Part shown: positions 54,210 through 64,000 of the stretch, in pieces
How the letters are laid out: the number at the start of each line of letters is the position of its first letter
Position numbering within the stretch: position 1 is the stretch's first letter
From: Mytilus trossulus
Lineage: Eukaryota > Mollusca > Bivalvia > Mytilida > Mytilidae
DNA length: 64,000 nucleotides
Assembly: GCF_036588685.1 (NCBI RefSeq)
Contig: NC_086383.1
Span: forward strand, 56,061,448-56,125,447
Direction of reading: 5' to 3'
Translations under genes and position numbers: made by a program
Notes under the pieces: model-generated
The model's input: the letters and a program-made list of their open reading frames with translations, nothing else
Databases searched by the model: none
Told to the model about the DNA's origin: nothing

Positions 54210-54985
54210 GGATGTATTCTTCTGACTTTTCAGTCTTGTTCAGTCTCGTTGAAATCTCGTTCTTAAATTATTTCCAAAACATATGATAGAAGTGGAAAAT
54301 ATCAATGAATTTTAAAAATATTATAATCAAACATAACTCTGTGAAAAAATTGTGTATTTACCATGAACGGTTTTTGAATAATCCAGTTTTCAAATTTTAC
54401 GACCATTCAAGTCAGTATTTTTAGTAAAAATTTTGAGAAAATGGGTGAGGGATACAAAAAATGATTTTACAAGAATAATATACATCCTATCTCATTTTGG
54501 TCTTTTCGAATTTCTTAGATATGTATTTGTTCAATCATTTATAACAAAAAAGTTGAATTAATATGCATTTTGTTCTTTAAAATGAGAAAAATCATAAAAA
54601 TACAAAATAGGCAGTATGGTAAATTTTACACAAAAAAGCATCAAAATATGATAAAACTTTCTTATATTAACACCTACCTATAGTTTTTGTAAGTTAAATT
54701 TATTCAGATTGGTCCACTTCATCTTTATGGAAAGTATGAAAAAAAGTTTAATTGTGGAACTGTGATTTTTTTCACGATAATAGCCCAAAAATAGGTAAAA
54801 ATCGATGAAAAGTGAGAAAATCATCAAAATTGGGCATTTTCAAAGGGCCGTAGCAAAAAAAGAAGCACACCACCATATGATTTTTTCTTCACCAATTGTT
54901 TTGTTACAGTCTTATAAACCTAAAAATCAGGTTAAGAAAAAAAGTTTAATTCTAAAAATTTTTGGCTCCTCAGAGGTGTACATCC
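54210..54985. mobile_element. TTAA-flanked transposon without coding capacity
   Basis: Ends GGATGTATTCTTCTGA and, inverted, GGATGTACACCTCTGA. TTAA flanks both ends (54206-54209, 54986-54989). Unit 0 has the intact empty site ATCTTAAGAACCAG at 50901-50914. A TTAA duplication suits piggyBac or Kolobok-type elements. The 776 bp carry no transposase. Confidence 0.85.
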
Positions 54986-55084
54986 TTAAGAACCAGTCAA
55001 CTATTATCTTTCGCCCCTCTATTTTTGACAGCTTATGCTGTGAATAAATAGTAGTCTAATGGCACATGAAAAATAGTAAAATGT

Positions 55085-55290
55085 ACAGAGTAAAATCATA
55101 AAATACTTAACTACAAGGAAAATTCAAAATTAAAAGTCCCGAATCAAATGGCAAAATCAAAAGCTCAAACACAGCAAATGCAAACGAATTGATAACAACA
55201 GTTACATTCCTCACTTGGTACACTAATTTTGTATGTAGAAAATGGTAGATTGAACCTAGTTTTATATTTGGCTTAACCTCTCACTTGTAT
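55085..55290 (-). repeat. Dispersed repeat Rep-D, reverse (unit 1)
   Basis: AGTAAAATCATAAAATACTT ... TAGAAAATGGTAGATTGAAC ... TAACCTCTCACTT. Confidence 0.8.
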
Positions 55291-55399
55291 AATAATCACA
55301 TCAAATTCAACTATATTGACAACGAATGCCTGAACAAAACTAATAGACACTATATAATGTATAGGTAAAAATGACAAAAAGAGGGGTACAGTTTTATAT

Positions 55400-55970
55400 A
55401 ATTTTTTTTATAAATTGTTTGAGGCTTTGAACCAGCTCTCAGTAATTGTGAGTTCTCTCAGATCAGTACTTAGTGTTTTTGTTGTTAGGATACACAAGTA
55501 GATGGCCTAGTCAACTCTGTTTTTGTCAATTATCAACATCCAAGTAATAAATAACTATGCTCTGCATGGGCCCTTTAATTGGAATTACACATATCTTATC
55601 TTATCTAATGTTGTACTGCTACACCACTGTTCCAGATAAGGGGAGGGTTAGGATACCGTTAACATGTTCAACCCCTCTACATTCTGTATGTATATGCTTG
55701 TTCCTAGTCGGGAGCCTGTTACTTAGTGGTTGTCGTTTGTTGATGTGTTACATATTTGTTTTTCGTTAAATTTTGTACATAAAATATGCCGTTGGTTTTC
55801 TCGCTTGGAACTGTTTAAAATTTTTCATCTCGAGGCCTTTTTTTGCTGACTTGGCTTAATTCCTTGTTGAAGGCCGTACTGTGACCTATCGTTGTTGATT
55901 TCTGTGTCATTTGGTCCCTTGTGGAAAGTTATTTTATTAGCAATCATACCACATCTTCTTTTTTATATGT
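55400..55970 (-). repeat. Dispersed repeat Rep-A, long reverse copy (unit 1)
   Basis: GAGGCTTTGAACCAGCTCTC ... GTTGAAGGCCGTACTGTGAC ... GCAATCATACCACATCTTCT. Confidence 0.8.
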
Positions 55971-56697
55971 TTATGCAAACATATGATCTTAAACATAATT
56001 TATAAGTTTATATAAATCAGTTCTCTTGAATTTTAGTCGGACGACTTTTTCTAAAAAGAAAAAAACACGAAGGTCAATTTGTAGGTTGTTTTGTCGAATA
56101 TACCGTATGAAGGTAACCCTGATTTAAACAGTAGAAACGAAATATCTCGACTATAAGACTGCACCAAACTTAACCAATAGATAAATAAATTATACAACTA
56201 TAAAATATCATTTAGCCGGAGAAGGCATTCCGTTCTAACTAACATTTTAACAATCAGTAAAATTTCCTAGTTTATAAGAATCAAATTTCATTTTAATTAT
56301 ACGTATGCTTGAATTGATGTTTTATTATTAAAGACTTCATTGAGCAAAAAAATCACCTTACCGGCATATCAAGATTCCACAGCTAGAGATATCATGTAAT
56401 CAAGTTCTTAACATGAAAGACATTAACAATCACTGATTTTGTGTGGCATATGAATTATAATGCCCATACTGAGCAACAATAACCCCACAAAAATAGACAA
56501 GGTTATCTCAGGTGTTGTATACGGTAAAACAGGCCCTGCTGCACATTTGTCATCCGTTGTGCAGCTCGTCCTCTTCATAATCAGAATACTCCATCATATA
56601 TTCTTCATGCTTTATTATCTTATTTTTTGTTGTACATCCATTGCATGGTCTTTAACACCGAGGAATCAGGCATTACCATTTAGCTTAAAATTTTGGG

Positions 56698-58315
56698 ATG
56701 AAAGTCTTTAAAGAATACATAGAGCGTATTCAACATTTTAAAGAACATTTTACTATTAACAATAACCACAATAAGCCTATTTCTTGTATCAAACATAAAC
56801 TAAAAGAACTAGCCAAGGAATTTGTTTTTGTCCCGGCCGATAAAGCTGCTAATAATATTATTATTGTTTGACGTAAATTTTACATTGAGGTTCTGAAAAA
56901 GGAAATCACCAATTCACCAACATTCCAACTGACTCCATTTTCAAAAAAACGAAATCTGTAACAAACATAAACTTTTAACCACCGCTTTACAAGCAGAGCC
57001 AAATACAATGAAAGTCCCAACTATGTATTGGCTTCCGAAGCTACAAAAAAAAAACCTTACAAATATAGATTTATTTCGTCTTCAAGCCATTGTGCAACTA
57101 CTAAATTGTCTATTCATCTTTTCAGCACACTTGGTACAATTAAAAACCTGATAATAATTGTTCAAATAAGGCACTCGAAAATTGTGGAATAAATTACTTT
57201 TGGAGTGTCAAGAATTCGTTGGAAGTACTTGATAAATTGCATGCTTATATTGGAGATTTTGAATCTGTTCAAAGTTTAGATTTTTCTACCCTGTATACCA
57301 CATTGCCTCACATTCTCATTAAGAAAAAGTTCACACACCTAATTAAATGGGCATTCAAAAAGTCAGAATGTGAATATATATGTTCAAACTCTTTTAGGTC
57401 ATTTTTTAGTAGCAATAAACAAAAAAACTATGTTAATTGGACATGCTTTGATACTATATATGCCCTTGAATTTTTATTAGATAACATTTTTGTTCGCTTT
57501 GGGAATTCCGTATATCGTCAGATTATCGGAATTCCAATGGGGACTAACTGTGCACCACTTATTGCGGACCTGTTTTTGTATTGTTATGAGTTACAATTTA
57601 TGACATAAATAAGCAAAGACCAATCGAAACAACATCTGATAAACAAATTCAATAATACTTTTAGATATTTGGATGATATTTTGGCTCTCAATAATGACGA
57701 CTTCAGTATGTATATTAATGAAATTTATCCTGTTGAACTTACTTTAAATAAAGCTAATACTAACAATGACCACTGCCCTTTTCTCGATCTTGATATCTAT
57801 ATCACTAACGGAAAGCTGAATACTAAAGTTTATGATAAACGGGATGATTTTTCATTTCCTATCGTAAATTATCCGTTTTTAGATGGTGACGTTACATTGT
57901 CACCATCTTACGGTGTTTATATATCTCAACTTGTACGATTCGCTCGTGTATGTAACAATGTTTTAGATTTTAACGAAAGAAATTTATGTATTACTGAAAA
58001 ATTATTACACCAGGGTTTTCGATATCACAAACTAGTCAAAACATTTACTAAATTTTCTCATCGGTATAAAGACATCATTCGTAAATATAGCTCAACATGC
58101 AGACTTCTAATACGTTCAGGTATTTCACATCCATTTTTTATGGGAATATTCTTTATAAAGCACAAAGGTGTCAGTATTCACCTCAGAAACTTACAAAACC
58201 TTTAAATAGACTTATTAAGAAGGGATATAATTACGATACTGTTGTGAAGTCATTAAAGATTGCATATTTTGGCGTTAATATTGAGTCACTGATAAAGTCT
58301 TTGCATCGGAACTAA
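56698..58315 (+). pseudogene. Penelope-like reverse transcriptase, broken copy (unit 1)
   Basis: From ATG at 56698 the frame reads through KELAKEFVFVPADKAANN to an in-frame TGA at 56869-56871 and has a frameshift in the A run near 57050. The RT core is visible: DFSTLYTTLPH, IIGIPMGTNCAPLIADLFLY, a stop just after QFMT (near 57606), then FRYLDDIL (catalytic DD), CPFLDLDIYITNGKL and YISQLVRFARVC. The block order and the SQ-x-x-RF-x-R-x-C segment after RT fit Penelope-like elements. No GIY-YIG endonuclease is seen after the stop. Not functional as it stands. Confidence 0.75.
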
Positions 58316-58648
58316 ACACATTTATTCTAAAAACAGTTGTTGGCATGACACGGGTTAAGTTCCTCTCATATATGTTATGATGGTATGATACTAAACTCCA
58401 AACGGGAAAGATTGTGCCTGATGTTCATATGATGAAATCATAATCTTTCAGTCAGTTTAATTGAAGTCTGGAGCTGGCATGTCAGTTAACTGCTAGTAGT
58501 CTGTTGCTATTTATGTATTATTGTCATTTTGTTTATTTTCTTTGGTTACATCTTCTGACATCCGACTCGGACTTCTCTTGAATTGAATTTTAATGTGCGT
58601 ATTGTTATGCGTTTACTTTTCTACATTGGTTAGAGGTAAAAGGGGGGG
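58316..58648. other. 3' tail of the RT unit
   Basis: Non-coding. The segment GATGTTCATATGATGAAATC is present in both units (58417 and 63967). It ends at a G run (58642-58658) where Rep-C begins. Confidence 0.5.
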
Positions 58649-58649
58649 G

Positions 58650-58955
58650 GGGGGGGGTTGAGATCTCACAAACATGTTTAACCCCGCCACATTTTTGCGC
58701 CTGTCCCAAGTCAGGAGCCTCTGGCCTTTGTTAGTCTTGTATTAATTTTAGTTTCTTGTGTACAATTTGGAAATAAGTATGGCGTTCATTATCACTGGAC
58801 TAGTGTATATTTGTTTAGGGGCCAGCTGAAGGACGCCTCCGGGTGCGGGAATTTCTCGCTACATTGAAGACCTGTTGGTGACCTTCTGCTGTTGTTTTTA
58901 TTTGGTCGGGTTGTTGTCTCTTTGACACATTCCCCATTTCCATTCTCAATTTTAT
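58650..58955 (+). repeat. Dispersed repeat Rep-C
   Basis: GAGATCTCACAAACATGTTT ... CTTGTGTACAATTTGGAAAT ... GGTTGTTGTCTCTTTGACAC. Same family as the pair in gene B. Confidence 0.85.
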
Positions 58956-60629
58956 TATAACTGTCACATTAAAGAAATTGTACTGAGCATGTCAATTTAC
59001 TTGTTAGAAGACCAATAAAATATCTGACAATCTACAATAAATAATTAATATCAAATCACATCATTTCAAATTGTACTACCAATTGCTCTACTTTAATGAA
59101 TATGTCATACAGCAGCGCGGTAATCAGTGCACAAAACATGATATTGTTCACAGGAAATATAAACTTAATTAAATAAAAACACATGGAGGCTTTAAATCAT
59201 TCTTAAGGTAAAATTCACTCTCTTTCAATCTTAAGTGTTTAGTTTGGCCTTTACTTTAAAAAAAATTGTCATATGAGTGCGCATTTTTATTGAATGGACA
59301 CATATTTTATTAGTTAACGTATAATAAAGATTCACCTGACCTTCGGTGCGAGTGACACATTGTTTTATAACATGATATCAATATAGTTTTTACACATAAT
59401 TAAATCTAAAGCATTATCTCTTCAATTAATTTTTTTTTCGTTCTCGAATATATGAACTATGCGTTCAAGTGAAATATATGACATTTTTACAATTATTTTT
59501 TTCTTTATCGGGCTGGTACCTCTCTATCCTTATGGAAGGGAGTACGAACTAGACTTTTTAATTGACAATCAATAACCAAATATTCATCAATAACAATTCA
59601 ATTGTTAAATGTAAACATATCATTGTATTTTCTTACACTAATAATATAAACAGCTTTTATTTAAATCATGAAGCGTAAAAATCGCCATTTGTTTTATTTG
59701 TTACGTTTTGTCAAGTTAAATCAATTGGCTGCTTATCTGTTCATCTCAAATATACAAAGAACAATACTAGTATATCTAATTAATACTAGCATGGACAATT
59801 TGTATTGAAAATTAAATATACTTCGACCTGCTTTCCTTGTTACGTTATACTGTGTCTATATCGAATTTCTTAAACTATTTACAATAGCATTGTCACTAGC
59901 AACATGAGCAACTATGGTTTTTTTTTAAACATATGGCGATTTGAATTAGCAAATAATTACATTTTACGACGTTTTGTCAATTAAGAAAAAAAAAAATACC
60001 GGCTTATGATATTATAATGTACCAAGTAACACGCAACACCAACGGACTATAAAAAAAAGGAGGGCTCTAAAACCAAGGTAAATTTTAATAGGTTTTATTT
60101 CGAATATTTTTTCTCAACGTAAGTTAATTTAAAAAAAAAGACCCAAAAACAGACAGGATATGTTTTTTCTGTATTTCTTGCTAAGATTTCCATATCTTAT
60201 GTAACAAAAGTTCAAGGAATCAATAATATCAGATCCACGATACAATGAATGTATGAAAGACAAAACCCCTTTTGTGGCGAGTTGTTTAAAAAGCTTCTAC
60301 GATAACATTCATGTTAGAAATCAAAATAATTGTAAAATATACCAAAAAGACATGTTTATTCATGAGTCGGAATGAACTGACAATGACATGAACAATCAAG
60401 AGGATTGACCAAACTAACAAACACCAGTAGTTGTACCTGAATATACAACTGCTTAACTTGAAATAGTAAAAAAAGGTGATTAAATTGCAATGCGACAAAT
60501 TTCCTGGAAAATATTGCTTATCAATGCTTATCAAGAACCAGTCAACTATTATCTTTCGCCCCTCTATTTTTGACAGCTTATGCTGTGAATAAATAGTAGT
60601 CTTATGGCACATGAAAAATAGTAAAATGT

Positions 60630-60835
60630 ACAGAGTAAAATCATAAAATACTTAACTACAAGGAAAATTCAAAATTAAAAGTCCCGAATCAAATGGCAAA
60701 ATCAAAAGCTCAAACACAGCAAATGCAAACGAATTGATAACAACAGTTACATTCCTCACTTGGTACACTAATTTTGTATGTAGAAAATGGTAGATTGAAC
60801 CTAGTTTTATATTTGGCTTAACCTCTCACTTGTAT
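60630..60835 (-). repeat. Dispersed repeat Rep-D, reverse (unit 2)
   Basis: Near-identical to 55085-55290. Confidence 0.8.
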
Positions 60836-60949
60836 AATAGTCACATCAAATTCAACTATATTGACAACGAATGCCTGAACAAAACTAATAGACACTATAT
60901 AATGTATAGGTAAAAATGACAAAAAGAGGGGTACAGTTTTATGTAATTT

Positions 60950-61515
60950 GTTTTATAAATTGTTTGAGGCTTTGAACTAGCTCTCAGTAATTGTGAGTTC
61001 TCTCAGATCAGTACTTAGTGTTTTTGTTGTTAGGATACACAAGTAGATGACCTAGTCAACTCTGTTTTTGTCAATTATCAACATCCAAGTAATAAATAAC
61101 TATGCTCTGCATGGGCCCTTTAATTGGAATTACAAATATCTTATCTTATTATGTTGTACTGCTTCACCACTGTTCCAGATAAGGGGAGGGTTAGGATACC
61201 GTTAACATGTTCAACCCCTCTACATTCTGTATGTATATGCTTGTTCCTAGTCGGGAGCCTGTTACTTAGTGGTTGTCGTTTGTTGATGTGTTACATATTT
61301 GTTTTTCGTTAAATTTTGTACATAAAATATGCCGTTGGTTTTCTCGCTTGGAACTGTTTTAAATTTTTCATCTCGAGGCCTTTTTTTTGCTGACTTGGCT
61401 TAATTCCTTGTTGAAGGCCGTACTGTGACCTATCGTTGTTGATTTCTGTGTCATTTGGTCCCTTGTGGAAAGTTATTTTATTAGCAATCATACCACATCT
61501 TCTTTTTTATATGTT
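60950..61515 (-). repeat. Dispersed repeat Rep-A, long reverse copy (unit 2)
   Basis: Near-identical to 55400-55970. Confidence 0.8.
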
Positions 61516-62240
61516 TATGCAAACATATGATCTTAAACATAATTTATAAGTTTATATAAATCAGTTCTCTTGAATTTTAGTCGGACGACTTTTTCTAAAA
61601 AGAAAAAAAACGGAGGTCAATTTGTAGGTTGTTTTGTCGAATTTACCGTATGAAGGTAACCCTGATTTAAACAGTAGAAACGAAATATCTCGACTATAAG
61701 GCTGCACCAAACTTAACCAATAGATAAATAAATTATACAACTATAAAATATCATTTAGCCGGAGAAGGCATTCCGTTCTAACTAACATTTTAACAATCAG
61801 TAAATTTTACTAGTTTATAAGAATCAAATTTCATTTTAATTATACGTATGCTTGAATTGATGTTTTATTATTAAAGACATCATTGAGCAAAAAAATCACC
61901 TTACCGGCATATCAAGATTCCACAGCTAGAGATATCATGTAATCAAGTTCTTAACATGAAAGACATTAACAATCACTGATTTTGTGTGGCATATGAATTA
62001 TAATGCCCATACTGAGCAATAATTACCCCACAAAAATAGACAAGGTTATCTCAGGTGTTGTATACGATAAAACAGGCCCTGCTGCACATTTGTCATCCGT
62101 TGTGCAGCTCGTCCTCTTCATAATCAGAATACTCCATCATATATTCTTCATGCTTTATTATCTTATTTTTTGTTGTACATCCATTGCATGGTCTTTAACA
62201 CCGAGGAATCAGGCATTACCATTTAGCTTAAAATTTTGGG

Positions 62241-63860
62241 ATGAAAGTCTTTAAAGAATACATAGAGCGTATTCAACATTTTAAAGAACATTTTACTATT
62301 AACAATAACCACAATAAGCCTATTTCTTGTATCAAACATAAACTAAAAGAACTAGCCAAGGAATTTGTTTTTGTCCCGGCCGATAAAGCTGCTAATAATA
62401 TTATTATTGTTTGACGTAAATTTTACATTGAGGTTCTGAAAAAGGAAATCACCAATTCACCAACATTCCAACTGACTCCATTTTCAAAAAACGAAATCTG
62501 TAACAAACATAAACTTTTAACCATCGCTTTACAAGCAGAGCCAAATACAATGAAAGTCCCAACTATGTATTGGCTTCCGAAGCTACAAAAAAAAATCCTT
62601 ACAAATATAGATTTATTTCGTCTTCAAGCCATTGTGCAACTACTAAATTGTCTATTCATCTTTTCAGCACACTTGGTACAATTAAAAACCTGATAATAAA
62701 TTGTTCAAATAAGGCATTCGAAAATAGTGGAATAAATTTCTTTTGGAGTGTCAAGAACTCGTTGGAAGTACTTGATAAATTGCATGCTTATATTGGAGAT
62801 TTTGCATCTGTTCAAAGTTTTGATTTTTCTACCCTGTATACCACATTGCCTCACATTCTCATTAAGAAAAAGTTCACACACCTAATTAAATGGGCATTCA
62901 AAAAGTCAGAATGTGAATATATATGTTCAAACTCTTTTAGGTCTTTTTTTTGTAGCAATAAACAAAAAAAACTATGTTAATTGGACATGCTTTGATACTA
63001 TATATGCCCTTGAATTTTTATTAGATAACATTTTTGTTCGCTTTGGGAATTCCGTATATCGTCAGATTATCGGAATTCCAATGGGGACTAACTGTGCACC
63101 ACTTATTGCGGACCTGTTTTTGTATTGTTATGAGTTACAATTTATGACAAAAATAAGCAAAGACCAATCGAAACAACATCTGATAAACAAATTCAATAAT
63201 ACTTTTAGATATTTGGATGATATTTTGACTCTCAATAATGACGACTTCAGTATGTATATTAATGAAATTTATCCTGTTGAACTTACTTTAAATAAAGCTA
63301 ATACTAACAATGACCACTGCCCTTTTCTCGATCTTGATATCTATATCACTAACGGAAAGCTAAATACTAAAGTTTATGATAAACGGGATGATTTTTCATT
63401 TCCCATCGTTAATTATCCGTTTTTAGATGGTGACGTTCCATTGTCACCATCTTACGGTGTTTATATATCTCAACTTGTACGATTCGCTCGTGTATGTAAC
63501 AATGTTTTAGATTTTAACGAAAGAAATTTATGTATTACTGAAAAATTATTACACCAGGGTTTTCGATATCACAAACTAGTCAAAACATTTACTAAATTTT
63601 CTCATCGGTATAAAGACATCATTCGTAAATATAGCTCAACATGCAGACTTCTAATACGTTCAGGTATTTCACATCCATTTTTTTATGGAAATATTCTTTA
63701 TAAAACACAAAGGTGTCAGTATTCACCTCAGAAACTTACAAAACCTTTAAATAGACTTATTAAGAAGGGATATAATTACGATACTGTTGTGAAGTCATTA
63801 AAGATTGCATATTTTGGCGTTAATATTGAGTCACTGATAAAGTCTTTGCATCGGAACTAA
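62241..63860 (+). pseudogene. Penelope-like reverse transcriptase, broken copy (unit 2)
   Basis: Same layout as unit 1, with the same in-frame TGA (62412-62414) in the same codon. The C-terminal 315 codons (62913-63860) are uninterrupted and contain IIGIPMGTNCAPLIADLFLY, FRYLDDIL, CPFLDLDIYITNGKL, YISQLVRFARVC and the end IESLIKSLHRN. One extra A in a run near 62965 shifts the frame relative to the upstream DFSTLYTTLPH part, and another A-run shift lies near 62590. The stop near 57606 in unit 1 is absent here, so that one arose after duplication. Confidence 0.75.
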
Positions 63861-64000
63861 ACACATTTATTCTAAAAACAGTTGTTGGCATGACACGGGT
63901 TAAGTTCTTCTCATATATGTTATGATGATATGATACTAAACTCCAAACGGGAAGGATTGTGCCTGATGTTCATATGATGAAATCATAATCTTTCAGTCAG

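Larger units (their letters stand above)
54990..60530. repeat. Tandem segmental duplication, unit 1
   Basis: B part (54990-56727), Penelope-like RT (56698-58315), 3' tail, a Rep-C copy (58650-58955) and A part (58960-60530). Close match to unit 2 over the shared length, with scattered substitutions and small indels. Confidence 0.85.
60537..64000. repeat. Tandem segmental duplication, unit 2 (cut by the window edge)
   Basis: B part (60537-62270) and RT (62241-63860), continuing beyond the window. At the TTAA site of unit 1 the text here is GCTTATCAAGAACC, a small deletion relative to unit 0. Confidence 0.85.

Noticed and set aside
54805..55047. 80-codon plus frame across the right end of the TTAA element
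   Set aside because: Spans a transposon boundary and has no domain.
56869..56871. In-frame TGA in the RT considered as a recoded codon (selenocysteine or readthrough)
   Set aside because: Shared by both units, but both copies also have frameshifts, and no SECIS-like element was seen. An inherited nonsense mutation is simpler.

Overview
The window looks like nuclear DNA from a marine bivalve, most likely a mussel (Mytilus-type). It is AT-rich, has spliced GT-AG genes, and is packed with dispersed repeats of a kind abundant in mussel genomes. The organism call rests on general knowledge of those repeats and on the retroelement types, not on a database search. No bacterial operons, CRISPR arrays or rRNA genes are visible.

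From 1 to 22.3 kb the main content is a pair of tandem paralogous genes on the minus strand. Gene A (1177-11983) and gene B (17237-22196) each have six coding exons. All exons join in frame with GT-AG splice sites, giving 338 and 288 residues of a lysine/glutamate-rich, coiled-coil-like protein that I do not recognise. A 5.9-kb LTR retrotransposon with apparently identical LTRs sits in the last intron of gene A. It encodes only Gag and an aspartic protease, joined by a textbook -1 frameshift signal, and has no reverse transcriptase or integrase. In gene A the 3' end of exon 2 plus its splice donor has expanded into a ~17-copy minisatellite with long C/G and CT runs. Gene B has instead received a different set of small transposons. 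The two copies therefore serve as empty and filled sites for each other's insertions.

From 22.3 to 27.2 kb there are MITE-like elements, a GA-rich tract and no convincing gene. From 27.2 to 35.7 kb there is a complete Ty3/Gypsy element (8.5 kb, 200-bp LTRs that read identical, target duplication CGAG). It has intact gag and pol frames on the minus strand joined by a second -1 frameshift signal.

From 35.7 to 41.3 kb there is a three-exon plus-strand gene (37739-40834). It encodes a 299-residue single-pass membrane protein with a signal peptide and an extracellular farnesoic-acid O-methyltransferase-like (FAMeT) domain. Its introns hold several MITEs. From 41.9 to 46.6 kb there is a decayed minus-strand LINE with ORF1-like, endonuclease and reverse transcriptase remnants.

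From 50 kb to the right edge there is a tandem array of at least three related units of about 5.5-6.3 kb. Two of them carry a broken Penelope-like reverse transcriptase with the same in-frame TGA. The first has lost its RT at a short microhomology. A TTAA-flanked element is inserted in only one unit.

Overall this is a transposon-dominated region with three supported host genes: two unknown paralogues and one FAMeT-domain membrane protein. It also holds two LTR elements that look young and structurally intact.
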